NCBI GenBank assembly: GCA_965212505.1 | Contig: OZ243123.1 | Coordinates: 4,278,001-4,342,000, forward strand | Reading direction: 5' to 3' | DNA: 64,000 nucleotides | Source of the DNA: JAHEKO01 sp965212505 | GTDB taxonomy: Bacteria; Acidobacteriota; Thermoanaerobaculia; Multivoradales; JAHEKO01 | In this document: piece by piece, positions 41,977 through 53,969 of the stretch | Position numbering within the stretch: position 1 is the first letter of the stretch | Layout: each line of letters opens with the position of its first letter | Notes under the pieces: model-generated | Seen by the model: only the letters and a program-made list of their open reading frames with translations | Told to the model about the DNA's origin: nothing | The model's database searches: none | Made by a program: the position numbers and the translations under genes

Positions 41977-43380
41977 ATGGACATCTACATGATCGCGATC
42001 GGCGGCACCGGCATGGCGCCGCTCGCCTGTCTGCTCGAGGACGCCGGACATCGAGTGCGGGGCAGCGACGGACCGCTCTATCCGCCGATGAGCACCCTGC
42101 TCGAGACCGCCGGTATCGAGCCTCTGGTCGGCTTCGATCCGCTACACCTCGAGACCGATCCGGACCTCGTGATCGTCGGCAACGCCGTACCGCGCACCAA
42201 CCCCGAGGCGGTAGCGGTCGAAGCGAGCGACGTCGAGCGCATCTCGATGCCACAGGCGCTGTCGCGCTTCTTCCTCACCGAACGGCGGCCGCTCGTAGTC
42301 GCCGGAACGCACGGCAAGACCACCACCACGTCGATGGCCGCGTGGGTCTACACAGCCTGCGGGCGAGACCCGGGATTCCTGATCGGCGGCGTCGCCAAGA
42401 ATCTCGACAGCAGCTTTCGACGCGGCTCTGGCGAGCGTTTCGTGATCGAGGGTGACGAGTACAACGCCGCCTACTTCGATCGCGGACCGAAGTTCCTGCA
42501 CTACCGACCCGAGGCGGTCATCTTGACGAGCGTCGAGCACGACCACGCGGATCTCTATCCCGATCCCGAGAGCCTGCTCGACGCCTATCGCCGGCTGGTG
42601 GAGATTGTGCCGCAGACCGGATTCGTCGCGGCCTGCGGCGACTCCCCGGACGTGCTCCAGGTCGCCGGCCAGGCCGACAGCGAGATCGTCTCCTACGGCC
42701 TCGCCGAAACGAACGACGTTCGCCCCGCTGGGAAGGTGACCGCCGGCCCAGAGGGGACACGCTTCTCGATCACCGATCTCGGCGGACGCACGGCGGAGGT
42801 CTGCCTGACCCATGGTGGCGCTCACAACGTGCAGAACGCCCTCGGCGTCTGGGCGGTCGCCCGCCGGGATGGCCTGCCGGTCGAAGTGGTGGCGCAGGCG
42901 CTGACGGACTTCGACGGCGTTCAGCGGCGTATGGACGAGCTCGGCACGCACCGGGGAGTCACGGTGGTCGACGACTTCGCCCACCACCCGACAGCCGTCG
43001 GCGTGACCCTCGACGCCCTTCGCGACAAGTACTCCGGTCGACAGCTGATCGCGGTTTTTGAACCACGCTCGCTGACCGCCGGTCGCTCTTTCCTGCTCGA
43101 CGCTTACGTCGAGGCTTTCTCGAAGGCCGACCGGGTCTTCGTCGCACCGATCTTCCACGCGGGTCGGCTCGACGAGAGCGAGCGCCTCGATCTCGAAACG
43201 CTGGTCGAACGGCTGAACGGCGAAGCGGTACCCACCGTCTGCCCTTCGAGTATCGACAGCCTGGAAAGCGCAGTGCTCGAGGCCGCAACCGACGGCGATC
43301 TGGTCGTCACGATGTCGTCGGGTAGCTTCGACGGCCTCCCACATCGCCTGCTCCGTCAGCTCGACCGTTCCGCCGACTGA
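41977..43380 (+). CDS. mpl: UDP-N-acetylmuramate:tripeptide ligase (Mpl)
   Basis: A 467-residue Mur-ligase-family enzyme joining UDP-MurNAc to recycled L-Ala-gamma-D-Glu-meso-DAP. N-terminal MIAIGGTGMAPLACLLEDAG (Mpl/MurC NAD-like fold), P-loop VAGTHGKTTTTSM at about residues 109-121, VIEGDEYNAAYFDRGPKFLH with SVEHDHADLY (typical of Mpl), and C-terminal VVDDFAHHPTAV. Works in cell-wall recycling in the cytoplasm, consistent with the neighbouring amidase and peptidase genes. The first ATG at 41977 matches homologous N-termini. Confidence 0.95.
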   Translation: MDIYMIAIGGTGMAPLACLLEDAGHRVRGSDGPLYPPMSTLLETAGIEPLVGFDPLHLETDPDLVIVGNAVPRTNPEAVAVEASDVERISMPQALSRFFLTERRPLVVAGTHGKTTTTSMAAWVYTACGRDPGFLIGGVAKNLDSSFRRGSGERFVIEGDEYNAAYFDRGPKFLHYRPEAVILTSVEHDHADLYPDPESLLDAYRRLVEIVPQTGFVAACGDSPDVLQVAGQADSEIVSYGLAETNDVRPAGKVTAGPEGTRFSITDLGGRTAEVCLTHGGAHNVQNALGVWAVARRDGLPVEVVAQALTDFDGVQRRMDELGTHRGVTVVDDFAHHPTAVGVTLDALRDKYSGRQLIAVFEPRSLTAGRSFLLDAYVEAFSKADRVFVAPIFHAGRLDESERLDLETLVERLNGEAVPTVCPSSIDSLESAVLEAATDGDLVVTMSSGSFDGLPHRLLRQLDRSAD

Positions 43381-43481
43381 GAAGCAGGTCACGGCACTTT
43401 CCGTCGACTCTGACTAGGCTCAGGGTCGATTTCGGGTGTCCAGCACTCCGCCTGGGCACACTCAGACGGCTCACTTCTCGT

Positions 43482-43510
43482 TTGTTTATCAACACTTAAT
43501 TCTGTTAGCA
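43482..43510 (+). promoter_or_regulatory. Candidate promoter before the TPR protein gene
   Basis: An AT-rich stretch in GC-rich DNA. TTGTTT (43482-43487) and TTAGCA (43505-43510) are 17 bases apart, a sigma70-like spacing, though the -10 match is poor. It lies 20 bases before the start at 43530. No better promoter is seen in this gap. Confidence 0.3.
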
Positions 43511-43529
43511 TCATGCAGTTGATCAACCC

Positions 43530-45419
43530 ATGAGTTACCCGGGAAACGCCTCCCTCGCCGAAGACATCCAGTCGCGCATTCTGGACACGTTCCAGCAGAC
43601 GCTGAGCCTGGTCGAGAAAGACAGTCTCAAGGAGGCTGAACTCGGCTGCGACTTCATCCTGCGGCTCGATCCGATGTTCGAGCCCGCCCGCTGGCTTCAG
43701 GATCGCCTGTCGTCCTCCAACGGCGAGATCGTGCTCGACGACATTCGAGCTGCGATCGCCGAGGTGGCCGCGGCAGCCGCTGAGCCGCCACCCGGTCCAA
43801 GAGCGGTCGAGGATCTGGAGGTCGACCTCGACGCGGATCTGGATCTAGAGGCTGAGCTCGAAGCCGTTGCAACCGAGACCGCCGCGCCGCCCGAGGCAGA
43901 GGCGTCGTCAGAGCCTCGAGCCGAGGAGCTCGAGGTCGAGCTCGCGACCCCGGAACCGGCAGCAGAACCGACAGCCGCCGGGACCCAGGCCGAGGTCTTC
44001 GGTGGAGCTGACAGCCCGGTCCCGGCGACCGAGGCCGAGGTGCTCGATGCGCCGGTCGCGGCTCTCGACACGGAGAGCGAACAGCGCATCGGCGAACTGC
44101 TCGGCGAGGGACAGGCCGCGTTCGACCGCAGCGAGTACCAGTCCGCTATCGACGCCTGGTCGAGAATTTTCCTGATCGACATCGATCACCCCGAGGCCAA
44201 CGAACGCATCGAACAGGCTCGCAAGCTCAAGGCCGAAGCGGAGCGCTCCATCGAGGAGGCGTTCCACGAGGCGCTCGGGATGATCGACCAGGGGCAGCTG
44301 GACGGCGCTCGCCAGGGCCTGGAGAAGGTCCTCGAGATGCAGCCCGACCACCTCATGGCGCGGGAACAGCTCGAGAAGCTCGACTCGATGCCCGCAGAGG
44401 CGGCCGAGCCGGTGGCAGCAGCGTCGGCGGCAGCAGCAGCGCCGGTGGCTCCCGTTCCCGAGACCCAGGACATCCTCGACGACGGCACCGGGGATCTCGG
44501 TCCCGCCCTCAGCGAACCCGACACCGACGCACCGCTCAATCTCGATCAGCTCGTCACCCCGGATGATCTCGACGCCCCCGCGGCGCCGGTACCGCTGCCG
44601 AAGCCGAAGATGCCGCAGAAGCCGGCCTCGAGCGGCGGAGACAAGAAAAAGCTACTGCTCTACGTGGGCGCCGCCGTACTCGTTCTGGTCGCGGGTGGCG
44701 GTTGGTTCCTGATGAGCAACTGGTCCAAGTTCTTCCCGAATTCGGCCGAGACGGTAGACGATCAACGGCCCGATGCCATCGAACTGGCGGAGAGCCTGCA
44801 CGCAGAGGGCAAGACGACCCGGGCGATCGCCCAGTTGAAGCGTCTGCCACCTCATCACGAGCTCTATTCCGAGGCCCAGGCGCTGGTCGCTCAGTGGGAG
44901 GCGCTGGCCGATGCGCAGGCCGCCGACGCCGGACCGACCGAGGCCGACCTGGCGGAATTCGAATCGCTCGTGGATCAGGCCAGAAATGCACAGGCTCGCC
45001 GCGAGTTCCTGCGGGTCGACGAGTTGCTGGCCCGCGCGGCGACGATTCAACCGCTCGACGAGGCCGCAGCCAACCTACAGCTCGTCGCCGACGCCGAGCT
45101 CGAGCCGTTGCGCAGCCTGATCGCCATCTTCCAACAGGGAGAGTGGGAGATGGTGCTGCGGGAGCTCTGGCGAGTTCGTGAGGACTCTCCAGCGAGCCCC
45201 GACGTCAATCGCCTGATGACCGACAGCTACTACAACCTCGGCGTCCGCGCTCTTCAGCGGGGCGACACACAGGCGGCGGCCGCGAGCTTCGACGAAGCGC
45301 TGTCGATTTCGGGCTCCGATGCAGAGATCGAGCGAGTCGCCGACTTCGCTCGGACCTATCAGACCCGACCGGAAGACCTGCTCTTCCGAATCTTCGTCAA
45401 GTACGTCCCGTTCCGGTGA
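43530..45419 (+). CDS. TPR-containing single-pass membrane protein, acidic and Ala/Pro-rich
   Basis: A 629-residue protein. Residues about 1-70 and 190-300 contain TPR-like helices (ESEQRIGELLGEGQAAFDRS, EYQSAIDAWSRIF, then FHEALGMIDQGQLDGARQGL). Acidic Ala/Glu/Pro-rich linkers occupy about 80-185 and 290-370. One TM helix at about 373-392 (LLLYVGAAVLVLVAGGGWFL) separates a cytoplasmic N-terminus from extracytoplasmic TPRs at about 410-620 (YYNLGVRALQRGDTQAAAAS). It may be a scaffold for envelope complexes; no enzyme domain is present. Stop is followed by the RDD gene two bases later, so they are co-transcribed. Confidence 0.85.
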   Translation: MSYPGNASLAEDIQSRILDTFQQTLSLVEKDSLKEAELGCDFILRLDPMFEPARWLQDRLSSSNGEIVLDDIRAAIAEVAAAAAEPPPGPRAVEDLEVDLDADLDLEAELEAVATETAAPPEAEASSEPRAEELEVELATPEPAAEPTAAGTQAEVFGGADSPVPATEAEVLDAPVAALDTESEQRIGELLGEGQAAFDRSEYQSAIDAWSRIFLIDIDHPEANERIEQARKLKAEAERSIEEAFHEALGMIDQGQLDGARQGLEKVLEMQPDHLMAREQLEKLDSMPAEAAEPVAAASAAAAAPVAPVPETQDILDDGTGDLGPALSEPDTDAPLNLDQLVTPDDLDAPAAPVPLPKPKMPQKPASSGGDKKKLLLYVGAAVLVLVAGGGWFLMSNWSKFFPNSAETVDDQRPDAIELAESLHAEGKTTRAIAQLKRLPPHHELYSEAQALVAQWEALADAQAADAGPTEADLAEFESLVDQARNAQARREFLRVDELLARAATIQPLDEAAANLQLVADAELEPLRSLIAIFQQGEWEMVLRELWRVREDSPASPDVNRLMTDSYYNLGVRALQRGDTQAAAASFDEALSISGSDAEIERVADFARTYQTRPEDLLFRIFVKYVPFR

Positions 45420-45420
45420 G

Positions 45421-45996
45421 ATGAGGCGAGGGGCTCAGATCTCTTCGAGCTCCGAGCTCTCCGACCTCCCTCTGCTGATGGATCCGCCGGAGGAGGCGGA
45501 ATCGTCGCCACCAGAGTCGCTCCTCGACCCTCCGCTCGCGCTGCCGGCCGAGGCTGAACAGATCGAGCTCAGCGCCGTCGAGGTGCCCACCGAAGAGGCA
45601 TCACCCCGTTCCAGCACGACGAGGCCTCGCCTGGTGGCAGGACTCCTCGACCTCGGTGCCGTCGCGGCTCTGGCCGCGGTACCGATCGCGAGCGCCCCCC
45701 TCTTGGGAGTGCCGCTTCGCCTGGTAGACGCCGGCGCGTTTCTCTTCGTGGGCCTCGAGCTGTCGTTCCTCTACAGCGTCTTCTCGACCGCGTTCTGGGG
45801 TGCGACGCCCGGCATGTCCGCTCAGCGGCTCCGGGTGATCGATCGCGACGATGAACCGGTCACCCTCGGCCAGGCGATCCGCCGCTGGCTCGGCGGGCTG
45901 CTGACCTTTGCCCTTTTCGGGCTACCGGCGCTCCCCAGCCTCTTCGGCAGACGAACGCTGGCCGACGTGGTGAGCGGCAGCCGACTCGAGAGCTAG
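45421..45996 (+). CDS. RDD-family membrane protein
   Basis: A 191-residue protein with an unstructured acidic N-terminus (about 1-65, EEAESSPPESLLDPP) and an RDD domain: RPRLVAGLLDLGAVAALAAV, a TM pair, then FWGATPGMSAQRLRVIDRDD and a C-terminal RRTLADVVSGSRL. The Arg and Asp pair that names the family is present (RLVAGLLD). RDD proteins are small inner-membrane proteins possibly involved in ion or solute transport. Start ATG one base after the upstream stop, giving translational coupling. Convergent with atpC by two bases. Confidence 0.9.
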   Translation: MRRGAQISSSSELSDLPLLMDPPEEAESSPPESLLDPPLALPAEAEQIELSAVEVPTEEASPRSSTTRPRLVAGLLDLGAVAALAAVPIASAPLLGVPLRLVDAGAFLFVGLELSFLYSVFSTAFWGATPGMSAQRLRVIDRDDEPVTLGQAIRRWLGGLLTFALFGLPALPSLFGRRTLADVVSGSRLES

Positions 45997-45998
45997 CC

Positions 45999-46400
45999 CT
46001 AGCCGAGCATGCGCAGCTGCGCGCGCGCTTTGCGCAGGGTGCGCTGCTTGGTCTCGTGCGAAAGCTCGTCGTAGCCTTCCATCTCTCGCGCTTCGGCCAT
46101 CAGCGCCTCGGCACCCTCCCGCGTCAGCTCGCTCGCCGGTATTGCCGCCTCGGTCAGCACCGTCAGCCGGTCGCCGACCATCTCGGCGAAACCACCGTCG
46201 ATGAAGAACGACTCGGTTTCGCCGCCACTCTTCTCGATGCGCAACGGACCGACGTCGAGACGGGTGAGCATCGGCGCGCGGTGACTCAGCACGCCGACCT
46301 CACCATCGTGCGCCGGGATGGCGACAAACCGCGCATCGCACTCGATCACCACCTGCTCGGGGGTGACGACGCTGCACGAGAATCCTTGGGCGTCGGCCAT
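45999..46400 (-). CDS. atpC: ATP synthase epsilon chain
   Basis: A 133-residue subunit of the F1 stalk. N-terminal beta sandwich with FSCSVVTPEQVVIECDARFV and the family motif IPAHDGEVGVLSHRAPMLTR, followed by the C-terminal helical hairpin RKARAQLRML. Regulates rotation and couples F1 to the c-ring. ATG at 46400 chosen; a TTG one codon earlier abuts the atpD stop. Last gene of the ATP synthase cluster, after atpD with only a few bases between. Confidence 0.96.
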   Translation of the reverse strand: MADAQGFSCSVVTPEQVVIECDARFVAIPAHDGEVGVLSHRAPMLTRLDVGPLRIEKSGGETESFFIDGGFAEMVGDRLTVLTEAAIPASELTREGAEALMAEAREMEGYDELSHETKQRTLRKARAQLRMLG

Positions 46401-46403
46401 CAA

Positions 46404-47855
<1,452 letters not shown>

Positions 47856-47867
47856 GTCCGGTAACCT

Positions 47868-48746
47868 CTATTCGAGGGCGTTGGCCCCGCCCACGATGTC
47901 CAGTAGCTCGAGTGTGATCTGCGTCTGCCGCGCGCGGTTGTACTCCTGCGTGAGGCGTTTGATCATGTCTTGAGCGGCGTCGGTCGCAGCCTTCATGGCC
48001 ACCATCCGCGCCACCTGCTCGCTCACCGCCGCGTCCGTGAAGGCCTGGAAGAGCCGCACGCGCACGGTGGCGGGCAACAGCTCGTCGAGCAGCTCTTCAG
48101 GATCGGGCGAGAACTCGTATTCGACCTGCGGCCCGGCGCCCTCGTCGGACGACGTCTCCACCAGCTGGCTGAGCGGCAGCAGCCGCTCGACCACCGGCTT
48201 CTGACTGCCGGTCGAGATGAACTTCGTGTAGGCGATGTCGACCGAGTCGATCTCACCTCGCACGAAGCGATCGATCAGCGAGCTTGCGATCGGCTCGATC
48301 TGATCAAAGGTCGGCAGGTCGCTGACGTGCGTGTACTCCTGCGCCATCGGCCGACCGAGAAAGTTGAAGTAGGCGATGCCCTTGCTGCCCGACATCTCGA
48401 CGTCGCTCTCGACGCCGCGTCCCGCGTTCTCGTCGATATGACCGATCGCGGTGCGGAGCACGTTGGCGTTGAAAGCACCGCAGAGGCCTCGCATGCTGGT
48501 CAGGACGACCAACGCGCTCCGGTTCTCCTCTTCGGGCACCTTCATCAGAGGGTGCTCGAGGTCGCCCATGGCACCGGCGATGCCGGCGGTGAGTTCCGCC
48601 AGCTTGTCGGTGTACGGACGGCGCGAAACGGCCGCGTTATAGGCCGCCTGGAAGCGCGCCGTGGCGATGAGCTGCATCGTCCGCGTGATCTTGCGGATGT
48701 TGCGGACCGCCTTGCGGCGCTTGACCAGAAGTCTGCGATTCGCCAT
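47868..48746 (-). CDS. atpG: ATP synthase subunit gamma
   Basis: A 292-residue central stalk subunit. N-terminal helix ANRRLLVKRRKAVRNIRKIT, TRTMQLIATARFQAA, the middle domain VVLTSMRGLCGAFNANVLRT, and the C-terminal helix VAMKAATDAAQDMIKRLTQE followed by YNRARQTQITLELLDIVGGA. It rotates inside the alpha3beta3 ring. Between atpA (84-base gap) and atpD. Confidence 0.97.
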   Translation of the reverse strand: MANRRLLVKRRKAVRNIRKITRTMQLIATARFQAAYNAAVSRRPYTDKLAELTAGIAGAMGDLEHPLMKVPEEENRSALVVLTSMRGLCGAFNANVLRTAIGHIDENAGRGVESDVEMSGSKGIAYFNFLGRPMAQEYTHVSDLPTFDQIEPIASSLIDRFVRGEIDSVDIAYTKFISTGSQKPVVERLLPLSQLVETSSDEGAGPQVEYEFSPDPEELLDELLPATVRVRLFQAFTDAAVSEQVARMVAMKAATDAAQDMIKRLTQEYNRARQTQITLELLDIVGGANALE

Positions 48747-48830
48747 TTAGCAGAGCACCTCAAGGTGGGCGAGAGACACCACCGACCGAGCCGCGCTTGC
48801 ACGAAGGTTGTTCATGGTTCGCCGAGGGCT

Positions 48831-50567
<1,737 letters not shown>

Positions 50568-50632
50568 AACTATTCCTCTCCGTGAACTGGCCGGGGCTAG
50601 TTCTCCGTCATCGTGCGTTGTGACCGTGCGCC

Positions 50633-51223
50633 TCAATCATCGGCGACACCTGCCAGCTCTTCTGAAGCCCTGCCGTCGAGTCGACTCCCGACCCGCCACA
50701 GCTCCCGCTGGACACTCGAGTCGATCTTCTGATCGCCGAGTCGCAGGACCATTCCACCCAGCATCGAGGCGTCGACCGACTCCTCGAGCAGCACCTTCTT
50801 GCCGGTGAAACGCGAGAGCGCCTCGACCAGACGCGTGCGCGTCGCTTCGCTGAGTGGAACCGCGGTGGTCGCGGCCGCCTCGACCACGTTGTCGAGCTCC
50901 GCCACGAGGTCGCGGTAGGCCGCCACCAGATGACGCACCAGGCCGGCGCGCCCCTTGCGGTTCATGATCTGAAGGGTATTGACCACGAGATCGTTTGCTC
51001 GGTCTCGCAGCACGCGCTCCAGAATCGAGGCTCGCTCCTGCTCGTCCACCGCCGGGTCGTCGAGAATCCTCTCGAACTCCGGCTGGCGATCGAAGTGCTC
51101 GAGCATCACGCCGAGCTCTTCGAGCAGGGCGTGCTCCTCCTGGCGATTCCTCGCCAGACCGAAGAGCGCCTGCGCGTAGACCCGCGCGACCGCTACCTGC
51201 TGTTCATCCAGTTTCTCGGACAT
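50633..51223 (-). CDS. atpH: ATP synthase subunit delta
   Basis: A 196-residue peripheral stalk subunit: N-terminal VARVYAQALFGLARNRQ, helical bundle, then the conserved C-terminal MVLRLGDQKIDSSVQRELWR. Links F1 to the b subunits. Start ATG lies 21 bases after atpF. The C-terminal GASEELAGVADD tail extends slightly past the usual end. Confidence 0.95.
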   Translation of the reverse strand: MSEKLDEQQVAVARVYAQALFGLARNRQEEHALLEELGVMLEHFDRQPEFERILDDPAVDEQERASILERVLRDRANDLVVNTLQIMNRKGRAGLVRHLVAAYRDLVAELDNVVEAAATTAVPLSEATRTRLVEALSRFTGKKVLLEESVDASMLGGMVLRLGDQKIDSSVQRELWRVGSRLDGRASEELAGVADD

Positions 51224-51244
51224 CTCTCTCGACCGATCGACTCG

Positions 51245-51823
51245 TCAGTTGGACTCCATCTGCTCGATCTTCGCAATCGACTCGGAAATCAATCGCTCAT
51301 GATCGGCGGCGTCGACCTCTCGGCCGATGATCTGGCCGGCGAGTTCGGTCGCCAGATGGGCGCTCGTTACGTAGATCTCCTTGACCGCCGTCTGCTGAGC
51401 GATCTCGATCTCACGCTTCGCGCGCTCGAGAATCTTCTCGGCCTCAGCCTGCGACTGCTCCTCGATCTGCCGCTTGAGGGCTTCGGCGTCACGCCGCCCC
51501 TCTTCGACGATCGATGTCGCTTCGGCTTTGGCCTCCTCGACCTTGCTCTCGTACTCCGCCGCCAGGGCTTGCGCCTTCTGGTTCTCGGCCTGAGCCTGCT
51601 CGAGTGACTCGCGAATGAACTTCTCGCGACTCTGTAGCCCCTCGAGCATCGGGCCCCAGGCGAACTTGCCCAGGACCAACACGACGAGCACGAAGATCGC
51701 CAGCGTCCAGACGGCGTTGCCGATGTCTCCTGCGAACAGGTTGTTCTCCCCACCCCCGCCGGCGGCGAACGCCAGGCCGGGAAGGAGGAACAGCCCAATC
51801 AGCAGGGCAAGTTTCGACCTCAT
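51245..51823 (-). CDS. atpF: ATP synthase subunit b, with an apparent signal peptide
   Basis: A 192-residue subunit. The N-terminus SKLALLIGLFLLPGLAFAAG resembles a cleavable signal peptide; the true b anchor follows (AVWTLAIFVLVVLVLGKFAW) then GPMLEGLQSREKFIRESLEQ and a long charged coiled coil (about 60-165). It is the membrane-anchored peripheral stalk. No second b (b') gene is present. ATG at 51823 chosen over the GTG at 51832. Two hydrophobic segments instead of one make its topology unusual. Confidence 0.93.
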   Translation of the reverse strand: MRSKLALLIGLFLLPGLAFAAGGGGENNLFAGDIGNAVWTLAIFVLVVLVLGKFAWGPMLEGLQSREKFIRESLEQAQAENQKAQALAAEYESKVEEAKAEATSIVEEGRRDAEALKRQIEEQSQAEAEKILERAKREIEIAQQTAVKEIYVTSAHLATELAGQIIGREVDAADHERLISESIAKIEQMESN

Positions 51824-51838
51824 CGGTCTCACTCGCGC

Positions 51839-52189
51839 TTATAGGGCCGCGAGAAGACCGACGACGATCGCGAAGAGCATCGCGCCCTCGATCAGCGCCG
51901 CGGTGATGATCATGGCAGTCTGAATGTTGCCGGCCACCTCGGGCTGACGCGCGATCGACTCGACGGCGCTACCGCCGATGCGCGCGATACCCGCAGCACC
52001 ACCGATCACGGCCAGGCCGGCACCGATGGCGCCACCGAACTTCCGGGCACCGTCAGTAGTCATGAAATAGGAGCTCTCATCGTGGCTCGCGGCGTCCCCC
52101 GCCTGGTCGGCAAACGCGGCCGGCGCGAACATCAGCACGAACCCGACGACGATCAGACCGAGGGTTACCTTCGAAAACCTCTTGCTCAT
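51839..52189 (-). CDS. atpE: ATP synthase subunit c, with an N-terminal extension/signal peptide
   Basis: A 116-residue subunit, against about 75-90 usually. Residues 1-28 look like a signal peptide (LIVVGFVLMFAPAAFADQ), then a linker to about 45, then the two c-ring helices: glycine-rich KFGGAIGAGLAVIGGAAGIA, the polar loop ARQPE, and the second helix with the ion-binding carboxylate Glu101 in AALIEGAMLFAIVV. The Gln and Thr/Ser of Na+-binding sites are not evident, suggesting H+ coupling. RBS region lies after the upstream gap to atpB (100 bases). Confidence 0.94.
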   Translation of the reverse strand: MSKRFSKVTLGLIVVGFVLMFAPAAFADQAGDAASHDESSYFMTTDGARKFGGAIGAGLAVIGGAAGIARIGGSAVESIARQPEVAGNIQTAMIITAALIEGAMLFAIVVGLLAAL

Positions 52190-52289
52190 TTCAATGTCCT
52201 CTCGTGTTGTTCTTCCGTCCGATGCCTTCGGACGGAACGGAGTTGTCTCTTTATGTACAGCTCAGGCCTCGAATCGAGTGATCCGCGAC

Positions 52290-53144
52290 CTAGGCGTGTG
52301 CCTCCTCGTGATCGTGATGCACGTTGACCGACTGCCCGATGAAGAGCGCGGTCAAGAAGGTGAAGATATAGGCCTGCAGCAGCGAGACGAAGATCTCCAG
52401 CATGGTCAGAGCAACGCTGCCCAGAACCACCGGAATCGCCACACCGAAGCCGGCGCCGGCGCCCATCGCGGTGCCGGCCCCGAGAATGAAGCTCAGGAGC
52501 ACCGCGAGCATCACGTGGCCCGCGACCATGTTCGCGAACAGACGGACGGTCAGCGCAAAAACCTTGGCGAAGAGTCCGACGATCTCAACCGGCACCAGAA
52601 TCGGCGCCAGCCAGAGCGGACCGGGGCAGAAGTGGGCGATGAAGCCCATCTTGCCGATCCGCAGCCCGTTCACGACCATCATGACGAGGGTGCAGATCGC
52701 AAGCGTCGCCGTGACCCAGATGTTCGCCGTCGCCGTGCCACCAATGTGGGTCCCGAAGAGCTTCGTCACCACACCAAAGGGCACGAGCCCGAGCAGGTTC
52801 ATCGTCAGAACGAAGAAGAAGACGCTCCACAGGTACTTGATGAACCGATCGGTATGCCCTTCGAGCACCGGCTCGGCGACCTCTTTGCGCAGATACTGGC
52901 AGACCGCCTCGATGCCGTTTCCGAACCCCGTCGGCACCAACCGATCGATATCGCCCTCCGCGTTGCGGAAGCGACGGAAGAGCGGCGGGAAGAAGAGTGA
53001 CAGGAGCAAGCCCGCCAGAATGATCATGCTGATCTGATCGCTGAGCAGAGTGATCTCGCCGTTCGGCGTCAGCAGCCCCTTCTCCGCTTCGCGGGTCACC
53101 AGGGGGTGCTGGATCACGTGGCTCAGTGGGTTCGAGGCCATCAT
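52290..53144 (-). CDS. atpB: ATP synthase subunit a
   Basis: A 284-residue membrane subunit with five or six TM helices. Key residue Arg lies in LTVRLFANMVAGHVMLAVLL, preceded by VEIVGLFAKVFA; the C-terminal helix is VSLLQAYIFTFLTALFIGQS, with a His-rich tail HHDHEEAHA. It forms the proton channels against the c-ring. The ATG at 53144 is preferred, with GGAG nine bases upstream; the frame continues to 53204 without homology. Follows the AtpI-like gene at a short distance. Confidence 0.95.
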   Translation of the reverse strand: MMASNPLSHVIQHPLVTREAEKGLLTPNGEITLLSDQISMIILAGLLLSLFFPPLFRRFRNAEGDIDRLVPTGFGNGIEAVCQYLRKEVAEPVLEGHTDRFIKYLWSVFFFVLTMNLLGLVPFGVVTKLFGTHIGGTATANIWVTATLAICTLVMMVVNGLRIGKMGFIAHFCPGPLWLAPILVPVEIVGLFAKVFALTVRLFANMVAGHVMLAVLLSFILGAGTAMGAGAGFGVAIPVVLGSVALTMLEIFVSLLQAYIFTFLTALFIGQSVNVHHDHEEAHA

Positions 53145-53163
53145 CTCGTCGAGCTCCACATAG

Positions 53164-53580
53164 TTAGTCGCTCGCTTCGCGATTTGCGTTGCTTCGCACC
53201 GCAAATCGGACGTCGAAGGGCAGCAGAAGCAGATAGCTGAGTCCGATCCAGACGATCAGCGGCACGGTAGGCACGAGACCGTTGAGCACCAGGTAGAGCG
53301 CTCCGAAGAGCACCACCACGAAGCGCAGACCCATACCCCCCATCAGTTCCGTGAGCTCGAGCGGCCGGCCGTTGGCGATCGCTCGCCAGATGGGGAGCCC
53401 GCCGACGACGGAGGCGATCCAACTGACCGCAACTCCCGCCCACATCGCGCGCACGCCTTCCGCACCGGCAAGCCGCTTCGTTGGCGGCCAGCCGAGCAGT
53501 GCGAGCACCGATGTCACGATGGCTAGTAGACAAACAAACCCCAGAAAACGCCGGTTGGCGTAGCTGCGAGAGTCGTTCAC
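53164..53580 (-). CDS. AtpI-like membrane protein (ATP synthase I family)
   Basis: A 138-residue protein with four hydrophobic segments (FLGFVCLLAIVTSVLALLG, WAGVAVSWIASVVGGLPIW, RFVVVLFGALYLVLNGLV, LIVWIGLSYLLLLPFDVRF). AtpI-type proteins assist c-ring assembly or Mg transport. The gene lies between the AtpZ-like gene (3 bases before) and atpB (19 bases after), as is common for F-ATPase operons. The sequence itself is poorly conserved, so identification relies on position, size and topology. Confidence 0.8.
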   Translation of the reverse strand: MNDSRSYANRRFLGFVCLLAIVTSVLALLGWPPTKRLAGAEGVRAMWAGVAVSWIASVVGGLPIWRAIANGRPLELTELMGGMGLRFVVVLFGALYLVLNGLVPTVPLIVWIGLSYLLLLPFDVRFAVRSNANREASD

Positions 53581-53583
53581 GAC

Positions 53584-53844
53584 TCAGTTGTTGACTTGTT
53601 CCGTTGATGGGTCCTGCTTGGATCGCTTTCGAATCTCCTCGCTCCGCCTGACAGCTCGAAGCGAGGTTTTGATCAAATTGTAGAGGCCACCAAAGATGCC
53701 GAGTATCGCTCCGACCAGAAGGCCGACTCGCGCGTTGCCGAAGTAGCCACCGACCCAGTACCCAACGAGCCCGAAGCCGGTCACAGCCGCTGTCAACTCA
53801 AACCCCTGCCCCGCCAGAGACGTCCAGCGAGACCGATTCTTCAT
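53584..53844 (-). CDS. AtpZ/AtpI family (F0F1-ATPase gene1) protein
   Basis: An 86-residue protein with two TM helices: WTSLAGQGFELTAAVTGFGL, then VGYWVGGYFGNARVGLLVGA and ILGIFGGLYNLIKTSLR, matching the ATPase_gene1/AtpZ family. It is first in the ATP synthase cluster and probably helps c-ring or channel assembly with AtpI. The ATG at 53844 has AGG just before it; the long frame upstream (to 54684) is antisense sequence. Confidence 0.88.
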   Translation of the reverse strand: MKNRSRWTSLAGQGFELTAAVTGFGLVGYWVGGYFGNARVGLLVGAILGIFGGLYNLIKTSLRAVRRSEEIRKRSKQDPSTEQVNN

Positions 53845-53911
53845 CCTGATGGCTTTCCCCGGTGCTGTGGCTCGGAACGGATGCTCCCACCCCCCTACCG
53901 AGGACGGCCGC

Positions 53912-53917
53912 ATTCTA
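53912..53917 (-). promoter_or_regulatory. Candidate -10 element of the ATP synthase operon
   Basis: Minus-strand TAGAAT, one mismatch from TATAAT, lies 68 bases before the AtpZ ATG in the 125-base gap. A convincing -35 is not seen at 16-18 bases, so this is tentative. The gap is the only intergenic region large enough for the operon's promoter. Confidence 0.3.
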
Positions 53918-53969
53918 GCAATGTCCGGATGAGAAAACCACCTGTTTTGGCCGGCCGTCGACGACGACC

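Noticed and set aside
42142..43392. 416-residue minus-strand open frame opposite mpl
   Set aside because: Shadow of Mpl; no recognisable domain and no upstream signals.
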